DNA from: Sphingobacteriales bacterium 50-39
Lineage (GTDB): Bacteria; Bacteroidota; Bacteroidia; Chitinophagales; Chitinophagaceae
DNA: 64,000 nucleotides
Assembly (NCBI GenBank): GCA_001898505.1
Contig: MKTZ01000025.1
Span: 372,001 to 436,000 of the forward strand
Direction: 5' to 3'
Positions 34,768 through 42,208 of this stretch are shown piece after piece; within the stretch, counting starts at the first letter, position 1; each line of letters opens with the position of its first letter. The notes under the pieces were generated by a model that ran no database searches, was not told where the DNA came from, and saw only the letters and a program-made list of their open reading frames with translations. Both the position numbers and the translations under genes were made by a program.

Positions 34768-36003
34768 TCAGCTTTCGGGGGCCCAGTAGTTACCCGAAAG
34801 GATAAGCATACAGATCAAACGGATGCTGTTGTCATAGTAGTCGAACTCACTGGCGCGGAAATGCACCATATAATCCCAGAGCCTGTTCAGCCAGACCTGA
34901 TTTTCTTTGCCGGTCATGGCTGCTACGGAAAAGGGTGCGATAAAACATAGTGCTTCATAATATCTGTTCTTCAGATCTTCTCCACCCAGGCTGTATCCGG
35001 CGGAGATATTGTCCGGATCGCCTTTGGTGGTAGTGCGTATCCATCGATTGACCTTTTCCACCATCCCCTTCGCACGCGGATCTCCATGGAGTATATAGTC
35101 CGTTGCAACACGCCAGGGCATGCGGCAGGCGTTGTAGTTATAGACGCCATCATAGCGGGATTCCAGGTAGCGCGGCCGGGCGGGTCTTGCCTGTGTCCCA
35201 ACTTTGTTGATAAAGTCCGGGACGAGCCCTGCTTCCGGACTATAAGTTTCCTGCATGTATTGGAACAGCTTGTAATTATTGTCGATGGCCTTGTCCCACC
35301 GGACATCATCGCTGATCGTGCGAAATACCCGGAAATGATCCGGCATGAAGTCCGAGCTTCGCATGTCGAAATAGTCCTTGCTATCGTGTTCGACGGAATT
35401 GCTCAGGAGTGCGGAGAATGTCTTTTGATTTATTTCCTGCGCCATGATAGAGGATATCATGTGAGTAGCTTCTGACCGGTAGTCGATACCATTATGGCTG
35501 CCCCATTGGGCATCGGCCAGCAGCAGGGAATAGGCGATGTCCATATCGCCATCTGTGGCGGAGCTGCCGTCTATGTCACGACAGCCTTTTTTCTGGGCCC
35601 AGGCCATCAGACGTGGATCGGATTTGCTGGGATGGGCTTTGTAGTAATGATAGAGCCCGTTGTAGACGGTCCGTGCGGTCGTATCATAGCCTGCCATCAG
35701 GGCAACGATCATCATACCATAGCCCTGACCTTCCGAAACACATTGTTTATTGTGAGATACGGGACCCTCGAACCATACATAGTATTCTCCCGCATTGCAT
35801 CCCTTTTTGATATAGGAGCGTTTCCATACGTTATAGAATGCGCGGACGCTGTCATCCATCCGTTGCCGGCTGATATGACTGGGTTGGATGCAGCCTTTCT
35901 GGTAGATGACATGCTGGGGAAAGGGTCGGGCCGGCTGGGCAACAGTATCCTTTGACGGATGGCAGAAGGCGAGGGCCAGTATGATGGGTAAGTACCGTGG
36001 CAT
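34768..36003 (-). CDS. Glycoside hydrolase family 8
   Basis: Exported inverting hydrolase; family members cut cellulose, chitosan, xylan or lichenan. 411 residues with an N-terminal signal (MPRYLPIILALAF...). The catalytic acid Glu91 is in SEGQGYGMM, and the family signature ATDGDMDIAYSLLLA carries Asp at about 151-153. A C-terminal NYWAPE motif region closes the fold. The exact substrate class is not decidable by eye. It is divergent from the ferritin-like genes and convergent with the efflux adaptor. Confidence 0.92.
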   Translation of the reverse strand: MPRYLPIILALAFCHPSKDTVAQPARPFPQHVIYQKGCIQPSHISRQRMDDSVRAFYNVWKRSYIKKGCNAGEYYVWFEGPVSHNKQCVSEGQGYGMMIVALMAGYDTTARTVYNGLYHYYKAHPSKSDPRLMAWAQKKGCRDIDGSSATDGDMDIAYSLLLADAQWGSHNGIDYRSEATHMISSIMAQEINQKTFSALLSNSVEHDSKDYFDMRSSDFMPDHFRVFRTISDDVRWDKAIDNNYKLFQYMQETYSPEAGLVPDFINKVGTQARPARPRYLESRYDGVYNYNACRMPWRVATDYILHGDPRAKGMVEKVNRWIRTTTKGDPDNISAGYSLGGEDLKNRYYEALCFIAPFSVAAMTGKENQVWLNRLWDYMVHFRASEFDYYDNSIRLICMLILSGNYWAPES

Positions 36004-36131
36004 GATTTTTTATATCAGCTGCATTGTAGATTTTATTGCTCAATTTATCCCGATTAACAAACAATTTTATCTTTTTCTTCACATTTAGGTGGGGTATGGT
36101 TATTTAACGCAGCTGCTGGAAATTGTTGCAT

Positions 36132-36845
36132 ATGAAAGAGCAAAAACTTCACGACTATCTGCAGGAGAGGCTTTATAAGCCGATCAGGAGAAAAAGATTC
36201 CTAAGATCCATCGCGGTGGCGGGCGGATCTTTTATGTTGGGATTGACTGCGTGCAGGAAGGAGGGACAACCTGGCTCGGGTGTCATCGATGTGGGTTCGG
36301 CGGACATCGGTATCTTGAATTTTGCTTATGCGTTGGAACAGATCGAAGCTGCCTTTTATACAAAGGCAAATGCCTCTTATTACCACAATGCTCCTCTATC
36401 GGAAAAGCAGGTACTTTTCGATATCATGCATCATGAGGTGGCGCACCGGGATTTTTTAAAAGCGGCATTGGGCTCGAACGCCATCGGTGATCTGCAATTC
36501 GATTTTTCTTCCGTGGATTTTACCACCCGGGACAGTGTATTGAAGACGTCAAAAGCGTTGGAAGACACAGGCGTATCCGCGTACAATGGGGTTGGACCGT
36601 TGCTGCAGTCGGCCGATTATCTTAAAATAGCCGCGAAGATCGTATCGGTAGAGGCGCGGCATGCGGCAGCCATCCGGGATATCCTGAACCCGAGATCGGC
36701 GGACTTCGCGGGTGATGATGTCGTCGATCCTGCCACGGGGCTGGATTTTTCCAGGACGCCTAATTCCACCACCGGCGGTCAGAGTATCGTAGCCATCGCC
36801 AATTCCTATCTTCTCACAAAGATCTCCGCTTCCAAACTACCTTAA
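36132..36845 (+). CDS. Ferritin-like protein, probable Tat-exported lipoprotein
   Basis: 237 residues from ATG 36132. The N terminus has IRRKRFLRSIAVAGG, a Tat-like twin-arginine motif, followed by LTAC as a lipobox (Cys about 41). The four-helix body has ferritin-like carboxylate-histidine pairs: Glu in EQIEAAFY, HHEVAHRDF, Glu in ALEDTGVSAY, and VEARHAAAI, which fit a diiron or related metal site. Similar to DUF4439-like or desiccation-related proteins. It is followed after 18 bp by a paralogue, so the two probably act together. Confidence 0.82.
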   Translation: MKEQKLHDYLQERLYKPIRRKRFLRSIAVAGGSFMLGLTACRKEGQPGSGVIDVGSADIGILNFAYALEQIEAAFYTKANASYYHNAPLSEKQVLFDIMHHEVAHRDFLKAALGSNAIGDLQFDFSSVDFTTRDSVLKTSKALEDTGVSAYNGVGPLLQSADYLKIAAKIVSVEARHAAAIRDILNPRSADFAGDDVVDPATGLDFSRTPNSTTGGQSIVAIANSYLLTKISASKLP

Positions 36846-36863
36846 CGACAAAATCATCACAAA

Positions 36864-37652
36864 ATGAAAGCGCTTAAAATATTCGAAGAGGCCTATGAAC
36901 AAGGGGTCATAGAAAAGAACTTTTCCCGCCGTGAAGCCCTTGCCAGGGGGCTTGGTCTTGGCCTGAAAACTGCGCTCGCCGCAGTACCGTTCGGGTTGTT
37001 GGACGCACTGGGGAACAAGGCGCAGGCAACACCTTCCAATCCGGACATTGTGAAGATATTGAACTATGCATTGACGCTGGAATACCTCGAGGATACATTT
37101 TACAAAACCGGACTGGCTACTTCCGGATTGATCGCTGCCGGAGATATGAAGATATTTATGCAGATCAGCAAACACGAGACCGCGCATGTAGCATTGCTTA
37201 AAACAACGATCACCGCGCTCGGTGGAACACCCGTTGCGGAGCCGGTCTTTGATTTTACTGCCGGTGGTAAGTTTCCGGATGTGTTTACCAGTTACCAGCG
37301 ATTTATGGGATTGTCTGCCGCATTCGAGGACCTTGGCGTCAGGGCATACAAGGGACAGACCGTAAACCTCGCAGGTGCAAAGGATGTGTTAGCCGTTGCA
37401 TTGAACATCCATTCTGTGGAAGCGCGGCATGCATCTGAAGTAAGGAGACTGAGAGGCTCAAAGGGCTGGATCAACTTTGCAGAAGCCGATGGACTGCCTG
37501 GATTTATATATGATGGAGAAGAAAATGTAATCCAGTTAGGCATCGATGTGACTACCGTTACCACCGTATCCATCGGTGCGGTGACACAGGCATTCGATGA
37601 GCCATTGTCCATGCCTCCCGTGCTGCAGATAGCGGGCCCGTTTATTATATAA
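36864..37652 (+). CDS. Ferritin-like protein, probable Tat substrate, paralogue of the preceding gene
   Basis: 262 residues. The N-terminal SRREALARGLGLGLKTALAAV looks like a twin-arginine signal, though without the consensus Phe; a cleavage site near AQA is plausible. The metal-site pattern of the preceding protein repeats: LEYLEDTFYK, KHETAHVALL, FEDLGVRAYKG, VEARHASEV. The C-terminal third is longer than the partner. Its role is unknown; a diiron oxidase/peroxidase or stress protein is possible. Confidence 0.82.
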   Translation: MKALKIFEEAYEQGVIEKNFSRREALARGLGLGLKTALAAVPFGLLDALGNKAQATPSNPDIVKILNYALTLEYLEDTFYKTGLATSGLIAAGDMKIFMQISKHETAHVALLKTTITALGGTPVAEPVFDFTAGGKFPDVFTSYQRFMGLSAAFEDLGVRAYKGQTVNLAGAKDVLAVALNIHSVEARHASEVRRLRGSKGWINFAEADGLPGFIYDGEENVIQLGIDVTTVTTVSIGAVTQAFDEPLSMPPVLQIAGPFII

Positions 37653-37658
37653 TACTAT

Positions 37659-37683
37659 GCCCATTCATAGAAGGGGAATGGGC
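37659..37683 (+). terminator. Hairpin after the ferritin-like pair
   Basis: GCCCATTC (37659-37666) pairs with GAATGGGC (37676-37683), a perfect 8-bp stem with a 9-base loop, 7 bases after the stop codon. The tail is CTTAACATTTCTT, weak for an intrinsic terminator. Confidence 0.4.
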
Positions 37684-37807
37684 CTTAACATTTCTTATAG
37701 GAAACCTTAACAGGATTTTTGCCACGACGGATCAAAGCAAGCGCTCTTACTGTAGTGTGTTCGCTACTGCCAGAGAGAATTGAATAAACCCATCAAAAAT
37801 CCTTTCC

Positions 37808-38854
37808 ATGCGTCGTGTTATTTTTCTACCTGTAATTGGTTTTCTTGTCGTGTCCGTTTTTTGTTATTCGTCCTGTCATAAAGCCACTCTTTCTTATCTG
37901 CAAAACGGGGACTGGATAGAGGCTCATGCCATCGAAGGTTATCCAAGAGGTGGCGCCAGCTGTTTTGTCATTGGCAATATCGCTTATGTCGGGCTTGGCT
38001 ATAATGAGAATATCGGAGGGGCTTCAAACTTTCGTCTGAGCGACTTCTGGTCTTTCAGCAGTGATACAGGCTGGACGCAGCTGGCGGACTTCCCCGGCAC
38101 TGCCCGCAGCGGCGCTTCTGCATTCAGTATCGGCAACTATGGTTATATAGGTACAGGATGGGATGGTATCCATCGATTTGATGACTTCTACCGGTATGAT
38201 CCTGTACAAGGGAGCTGGGAAAAGAAGGCGAGTTATCCCGGAGGCACACGTTATGATGGTGTGGGGTTTGCCGTAAAGGGGAAGGGTTATATAGGCACGG
38301 GATTTAGTATATATACATTGAGTGATTTCTACCAATATGATCCCGGTTCCGACCAATGGTCCAGAACCCCAGGCACCGACCTCAACTTTTCCAAACGGAA
38401 AGGGGCCGTAGCTTTTGTATACAATGACAAGGCCTATATCGTTACAGGCAGCAACAACAATACGATGACCAAGGACTTCTGGGAATTCGATCCCACGCAG
38501 ACGGCGCCCTGGAAGCCATTGGCCAATATTACGAATAGCGACCCGGGAACATTTGACGATGGCTACACGGACATCCAGCGTCAATATGCCGCCGCCTTTG
38601 TAAATAACGGCAAGGCTTACCTGGTGACGGGAGACAACGGATCGCTTCGAAGCACTACCTGGGTATATGATTTTTCTACTACTTATTGGACGCAGCGAAC
38701 ACCTTATCCGCGTGCGTTGAGGGCAGGGGCCGTGGCTTTCACCATCGGCGGAAAGAGCTATATAGGACTGGGCTCCACGGGTGTGAACACCGGCACTACA
38801 TTTGACAATCTTGATATTTTTAACCCGGATAAAGTTTTTAATCCGAATGATTGA
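37808..38854 (+). CDS. Kelch-repeat lipoprotein
   Basis: 348 residues. A signal with lipobox-like YSSC (Cys about 23) is followed by about six Kelch repeats with the GYIGTG/GYIG.G and aromatic-Asp pattern (YIGTGWDGIHRFDDFYRYDP; YIGTGFSIYTLSDFYQYDP). This forms a beta-propeller at the envelope, probably a binding protein. It is convergent with the DUF3570 gene, sharing 17 bp. Confidence 0.87.
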   Translation: MRRVIFLPVIGFLVVSVFCYSSCHKATLSYLQNGDWIEAHAIEGYPRGGASCFVIGNIAYVGLGYNENIGGASNFRLSDFWSFSSDTGWTQLADFPGTARSGASAFSIGNYGYIGTGWDGIHRFDDFYRYDPVQGSWEKKASYPGGTRYDGVGFAVKGKGYIGTGFSIYTLSDFYQYDPGSDQWSRTPGTDLNFSKRKGAVAFVYNDKAYIVTGSNNNTMTKDFWEFDPTQTAPWKPLANITNSDPGTFDDGYTDIQRQYAAAFVNNGKAYLVTGDNGSLRSTTWVYDFSTTYWTQRTPYPRALRAGAVAFTIGGKSYIGLGSTGVNTGTTFDNLDIFNPDKVFNPND

Positions 38855-40088
38855 TGCCCCTTCGAGCAAACCCCTCATGCAGCGGATGAGTACGGGTGTG
38901 TTCCAATTCCAGCAGCAATGTGAGGATATGTGCCGCCAGTCCGTCGGAGCGCTTGTACCAGGCGTATCGCAGGCTGAGGGCGTTAAAGGTGTAGCGGGGA
39001 CTCATCGGCCGTTGTGGAGCATAGCGTAAGGTAAGTCCCGCCTTGTAGCTGTCAAACCGGGACAGGTCATAGTCGGAGGTATAGAATGCCTCTTTCACAT
39101 CGTGCTGATGATACGGTGCGAACCAGCGGGCGGCTGTCTGCGTATAGAATCGCAGCAACGGTGACAAACTCAATTCCGGATGGATCTTTACCGGTACTTC
39201 CAATTGCAGGGTATGGGCCGTGATGCCCAGCTCGTCGTGATAGAACCGGTAGTACGATCGAATGACGGTCCTGCTGCCCGCAAATACATTCAGCTGTATT
39301 GCCAGTGGTAGCTTCCATCTTTCGACGGGCAGCTTCTCGACTCTCTCCGAGGAACCATTAAAATACACGCGGTGATAGGGTGTCGACAAGAGGCCTTTCT
39401 GATAGACGAATTCCGGAAAGAATGCTATCTGCATCCGGGGATTGATCACCTGGTAGAAAGAAAAGGAGAAATTATAGGAATTCCGCTTGTAATTAGGGAA
39501 CCAGTTGGTGTCCCTAAGTTCGGCTGGATAGATTAGTCCGACGGGGCCAAAATGTTCCTTGCTGATCCAGCCATAACGCAGGTCGTCGAAAAAACATTGT
39601 AAAGAGGCTTTCCATTCCTGGCTGCCGGAGGGATTGCTATGCTCGATAGAGGCTCCCAGGGGAAGAGACAGATAGGCCGATTCGACAGAAAGCCCTGATT
39701 GAACGGCGAGGCGGGTATTCGATCTTCGAAGCTTCCAGCTATAGGCAGCACTGCCATGTGTCCTGGCTGACAGACGTGACGCGGAGGATACGACGAAGTC
39801 GATGTTGTCCATGCTGGCGGAAGTGATAATATCGACGCCACCATTCAGGGTGAGGATGTGTGCGGAGTCCCGGTAATGAGTAATCGTAAATTCAGGCGAA
39901 TACACCTGTAGTTGTTCCGTACCTGTCCCCCCGGTGATGGCGGAATGGTCTCCACTCTGTGTATAAAATCCAAAAAGGACTTCTATGTCGGTGCGGGATA
40001 TGCGTTTATGATGATAAATACTGTCCTGCTGCCCGTGTGCATGCAAGATAGATGTCAGCAATGCCAGCGTTAAATATCTGTTCTTCAT
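38838..40088 (-). CDS. DUF3570 outer-membrane beta-barrel-like protein
   Basis: 416 residues from ATG 40088; an upstream in-frame extension runs into the DUF4266 gene and is not native. Signal peptide to about residue 18 (ILHAHG). The rest is beta-rich with aromatic strands, like an outer-membrane barrel, and matches DUF3570 features: DNIDFVVSSAS and repeated strands to the C terminus. Near the N terminus SAITGGTGTEQL contains T52-G-G-T-G-T57, which fits a relaxed flavinylation pattern ([ST]G[AG][ST]x[ST]), with Thr55 as candidate. It is the last gene of the ApbE operon. Confidence 0.85.
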   Translation of the reverse strand: MKNRYLTLALLTSILHAHGQQDSIYHHKRISRTDIEVLFGFYTQSGDHSAITGGTGTEQLQVYSPEFTITHYRDSAHILTLNGGVDIITSASMDNIDFVVSSASRLSARTHGSAAYSWKLRRSNTRLAVQSGLSVESAYLSLPLGASIEHSNPSGSQEWKASLQCFFDDLRYGWISKEHFGPVGLIYPAELRDTNWFPNYKRNSYNFSFSFYQVINPRMQIAFFPEFVYQKGLLSTPYHRVYFNGSSERVEKLPVERWKLPLAIQLNVFAGSRTVIRSYYRFYHDELGITAHTLQLEVPVKIHPELSLSPLLRFYTQTAARWFAPYHQHDVKEAFYTSDYDLSRFDSYKAGLTLRYAPQRPMSPRYTFNALSLRYAWYKRSDGLAAHILTLLLELEHTRTHPLHEGFARRGINHSD

Positions 40089-40095
40089 TTTCTGA

Positions 40096-40326
40096 TCAAT
40101 TACAGCCGCAGCCTCCGCTGGTCTTTCCATTGCCACCTCCACTGGCGCCTTCCCGAATGGAGTGTACGTTGGTGTCGAACTTTTCGATGCCGGTGCTCCC
40201 CGGACGCATAGCCGCATCATTCAGGTATGCACGTTGATAGGGCTTTACCGGTGTGCAGTTGTGAAGAAGGCAGGCGAGAACCAGGAGTGTCATTGCATAT
40301 AGAACATTTTTATTAATTGCATGCAT
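40096..40326 (-). CDS. DUF4266 small lipoprotein with Gly-rich CGCN tail
   Basis: 76 residues from ATG 40326, which lies inside the apbE 3' end (14-bp overlap). The frame stays open far upstream on the same strand, but the extension is a shadow of apbE. A lipoprotein signal ends LLHNC (Cys24), and the body has VKPYQRAYLNDAAM and REGASGG, then a tail GGCGCN at the C terminus. These are DUF4266 features as I know them. Function unknown; the tail could bind metal. It sits between apbE and the DUF3570 gene, 8 bp before the latter. Confidence 0.85.
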   Translation of the reverse strand: MHAINKNVLYAMTLLVLACLLHNCTPVKPYQRAYLNDAAMRPGSTGIEKFDTNVHSIREGASGGGNGKTSGGCGCN

Positions 40327-41236
40327 ATCTGTCAATGTTTTTGGATGAAAAGATACGGTCCTTGTCATCGATGATAATGCCATGTACATCCGGTAGCTGA
40401 TCGATGAGATAAAGTCCTGCCGATACGCCCATGACCGTGATGGCCGTAGCCAGCGCGTCCGATAGCTCAGCCGATGGGCTGATGACCGTGGCGCTCTTGA
40501 CGCCCCGGACCGGGACGCCGGTACGAGGATCGATGTTATGGGAGTAACGAACTCCGTTGATCTCAACGTACTGTTCGTAGTTGCCGGAGGTCGCGACCGC
40601 GGCATCCCGGACCGGCAGCCACAATAGTATGCCGGAAGGATCGCGCGGGTCTGCAATACCCACTCGCCAGGGAGTGCCATCCGGCTGCAGCCCCCAGGCT
40701 GTAAGATCTCCACTGGCATTGATAACGCCTGCGCTCACCTGCTGCGACCTCCATAAGGCCCGTACCTTGTCGGCAGCATAGCCCTTGCCGATGGCCCCAA
40801 ATCCAATGCGCATTCCTTTTTTAGAAAGAAATACGGAACCTGCGGCCAGCCGGATGTGGCGGTGACCTACCGCGGCCAGTGCATCGGCCAGGCGACCGGC
40901 ATCCGGATAACACGCCTGCCGCTCCTTAAAATTATAAAGGGATCTCAATGCGACGGCGGTAATATCAAAAGCGCCCTGGGTGAGATGGGAAAGATGCAGA
41001 CATCGTTGCAGGAGCTGATAAACTTCCGGGTCTACCTTTACCGGCGACAGGCCTGCATGCTGATTTAGCAGCGAAGTTTGGGAGGCCGGATCGAACTCTG
41101 TAAGAAGGGCTTCGATACGCCGGATCTCTGTCACGCCTTCCTGCAGCCGCTGGTTACCGGTGCTCTCCTCTTTTTCTACGACAAGCAGCTCGAAGGTCGA
41201 GCCCATTAGCCGGGTGTGTAGCTGCTGTCTGATCAT
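40313..41236 (-). CDS. apbE: FAD:protein FMN transferase
   Basis: Transfers FMN from FAD to a Ser/Thr of target proteins outside the cytoplasm. 307 residues, with GAFDITAVAL, GFGAIGKGYAADKVRAL, NASGDLTAWG and HNIDPRTGVPV, all hallmark motifs. No obvious signal peptide or lipobox is seen at the N terminus (MIRQQLHTRLMGSTFELLV), which is unusual because most homologues are exported; the export route is unclear. Its start overlaps the thioredoxin-like gene by 4 bp. The likely target is in the same operon. Confidence 0.92.
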   Translation of the reverse strand: MIRQQLHTRLMGSTFELLVVEKEESTGNQRLQEGVTEIRRIEALLTEFDPASQTSLLNQHAGLSPVKVDPEVYQLLQRCLHLSHLTQGAFDITAVALRSLYNFKERQACYPDAGRLADALAAVGHRHIRLAAGSVFLSKKGMRIGFGAIGKGYAADKVRALWRSQQVSAGVINASGDLTAWGLQPDGTPWRVGIADPRDPSGILLWLPVRDAAVATSGNYEQYVEINGVRYSHNIDPRTGVPVRGVKSATVISPSAELSDALATAITVMGVSAGLYLIDQLPDVHGIIIDDKDRIFSSKNIDRYACN

Positions 41237-41655
41237 AGTTTTTTCTGTATTGCTTCGATAAAGGCGGTAGGAGACTGGCCAGTATATGATAATATGCTTA
41301 TCAATGATCTATCTGCCTTAAGCAGGATGATCTTTGGAAAAGCGCCTTCCGGGTCGAATTGGTCTGCAAGGGCTTCGTATTGGGTCTTCAGTGCAGGCGG
41401 GATCTTTTTACGCTGCGGGAAATCGGCGGCTACAATGACAAGACGCTCGTTCGCGAATGTCCGGAAAGCGCTGTCTGTCAAAATGTTTTTTTCCAGCCGG
41501 ATGCAGGGGAGACACCAATCGCTGCCGGAAAAGACCACCAGGACCTTTTTACCGGACTGCCGGGCCTGCTGGAAAGCTTTTTCCGGGTCGGGCTCTACCT
41601 GTGCCCTGGCCGTCATGATCATCAATAAGGATAATAGAAGAAGGACGGTACGCAT
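41233..41655 (-). CDS. Thioredoxin-like exported protein
   Basis: 140 residues. A signal peptide (MRTVLLLLSLLMIMTARAQ) precedes a thioredoxin fold: VLVVFSGSDWCLPCIRLEKN carries a CLPC active site, and GAFPKIILL holds the cis-proline. The WCLPC context resembles the DUF255/Thioredoxin_7 branch. It is the first gene of the four-gene ApbE operon and could keep cysteines of the DUF4266 tail or another partner reduced. Confidence 0.9.
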   Translation of the reverse strand: MRTVLLLLSLLMIMTARAQVEPDPEKAFQQARQSGKKVLVVFSGSDWCLPCIRLEKNILTDSAFRTFANERLVIVAADFPQRKKIPPALKTQYEALADQFDPEGAFPKIILLKADRSLISILSYTGQSPTAFIEAIQKKL

Positions 41656-41769
41656 GCAAGCCTAAAGTTACGATATTTGGAAAATCCCTGGACTACAGCC
41701 TTTATAGGAACTGGCCTCCTTAAGCTGTGGGCAGATGTATTAATTTTACGTTACTAAAAGACAAATAAA

Positions 41770-42207
41770 ATGGAAAAAAGGTTCAAGATGAGAGAAGTGC
41801 AGCCTGCTGCGTACAAACCACTGATAGAGCTGGACAATTATATCGCAACTACAAGCCTTACTCCGCTGCAGCGGGAGATGATAAAAATAAGGGCCTCCCA
41901 GATCAATGGCTGTGCCTATTGCGTGAACAAGCATACGAAGGATGCCCGCAAACTGGGCGAGACCGAGCAACGTATCTATCTGCTGTCCGTATGGCGGGAG
42001 TCACCCCAGTTCAATGAAGAAGAGCGTCTGATATTGGAGATGACGGAAGAGATCACCCTCCTACATCAGCATGGACTTGGCGAGACCGTTTATCAGCGTG
42101 CTATTGCTCTCTTTGGCGAGGAAAAGACCGCCCATGTCATCATGGCCATCATCAATATCAACGCCTGGAACAGGATAGGCGTCAGCCTGCACATGCAGCC
42201 CGAATAG
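41770..42207 (+). CDS. Carboxymuconolactone decarboxylase (AhpD-like) family protein
   Basis: 145 residues of the alpha-helical AhpD/CMD fold. The motif CAYCVNKHTKDARKLG carries the CxxC and the His of alkylhydroperoxidase-type members, so a thiol peroxidase-linked role is likelier than decarboxylation. Length is normal. A single gene, convergent with the PBP1A gene with 1 bp between stops. A near -7 box TAATTTTA occurs about 20 bp upstream. Confidence 0.9.
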   Translation: MEKRFKMREVQPAAYKPLIELDNYIATTSLTPLQREMIKIRASQINGCAYCVNKHTKDARKLGETEQRIYLLSVWRESPQFNEEERLILEMTEEITLLHQHGLGETVYQRAIALFGEEKTAHVIMAIININAWNRIGVSLHMQPE

Positions 42208-42208
42208 A

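Noticed and set aside
40327-40719. Long open frame continuing upstream of the DUF4266 gene on the same strand
   Set aside because: It runs over apbE in another frame, has no family-like sequence, and the lipoprotein signal starts at 40326.
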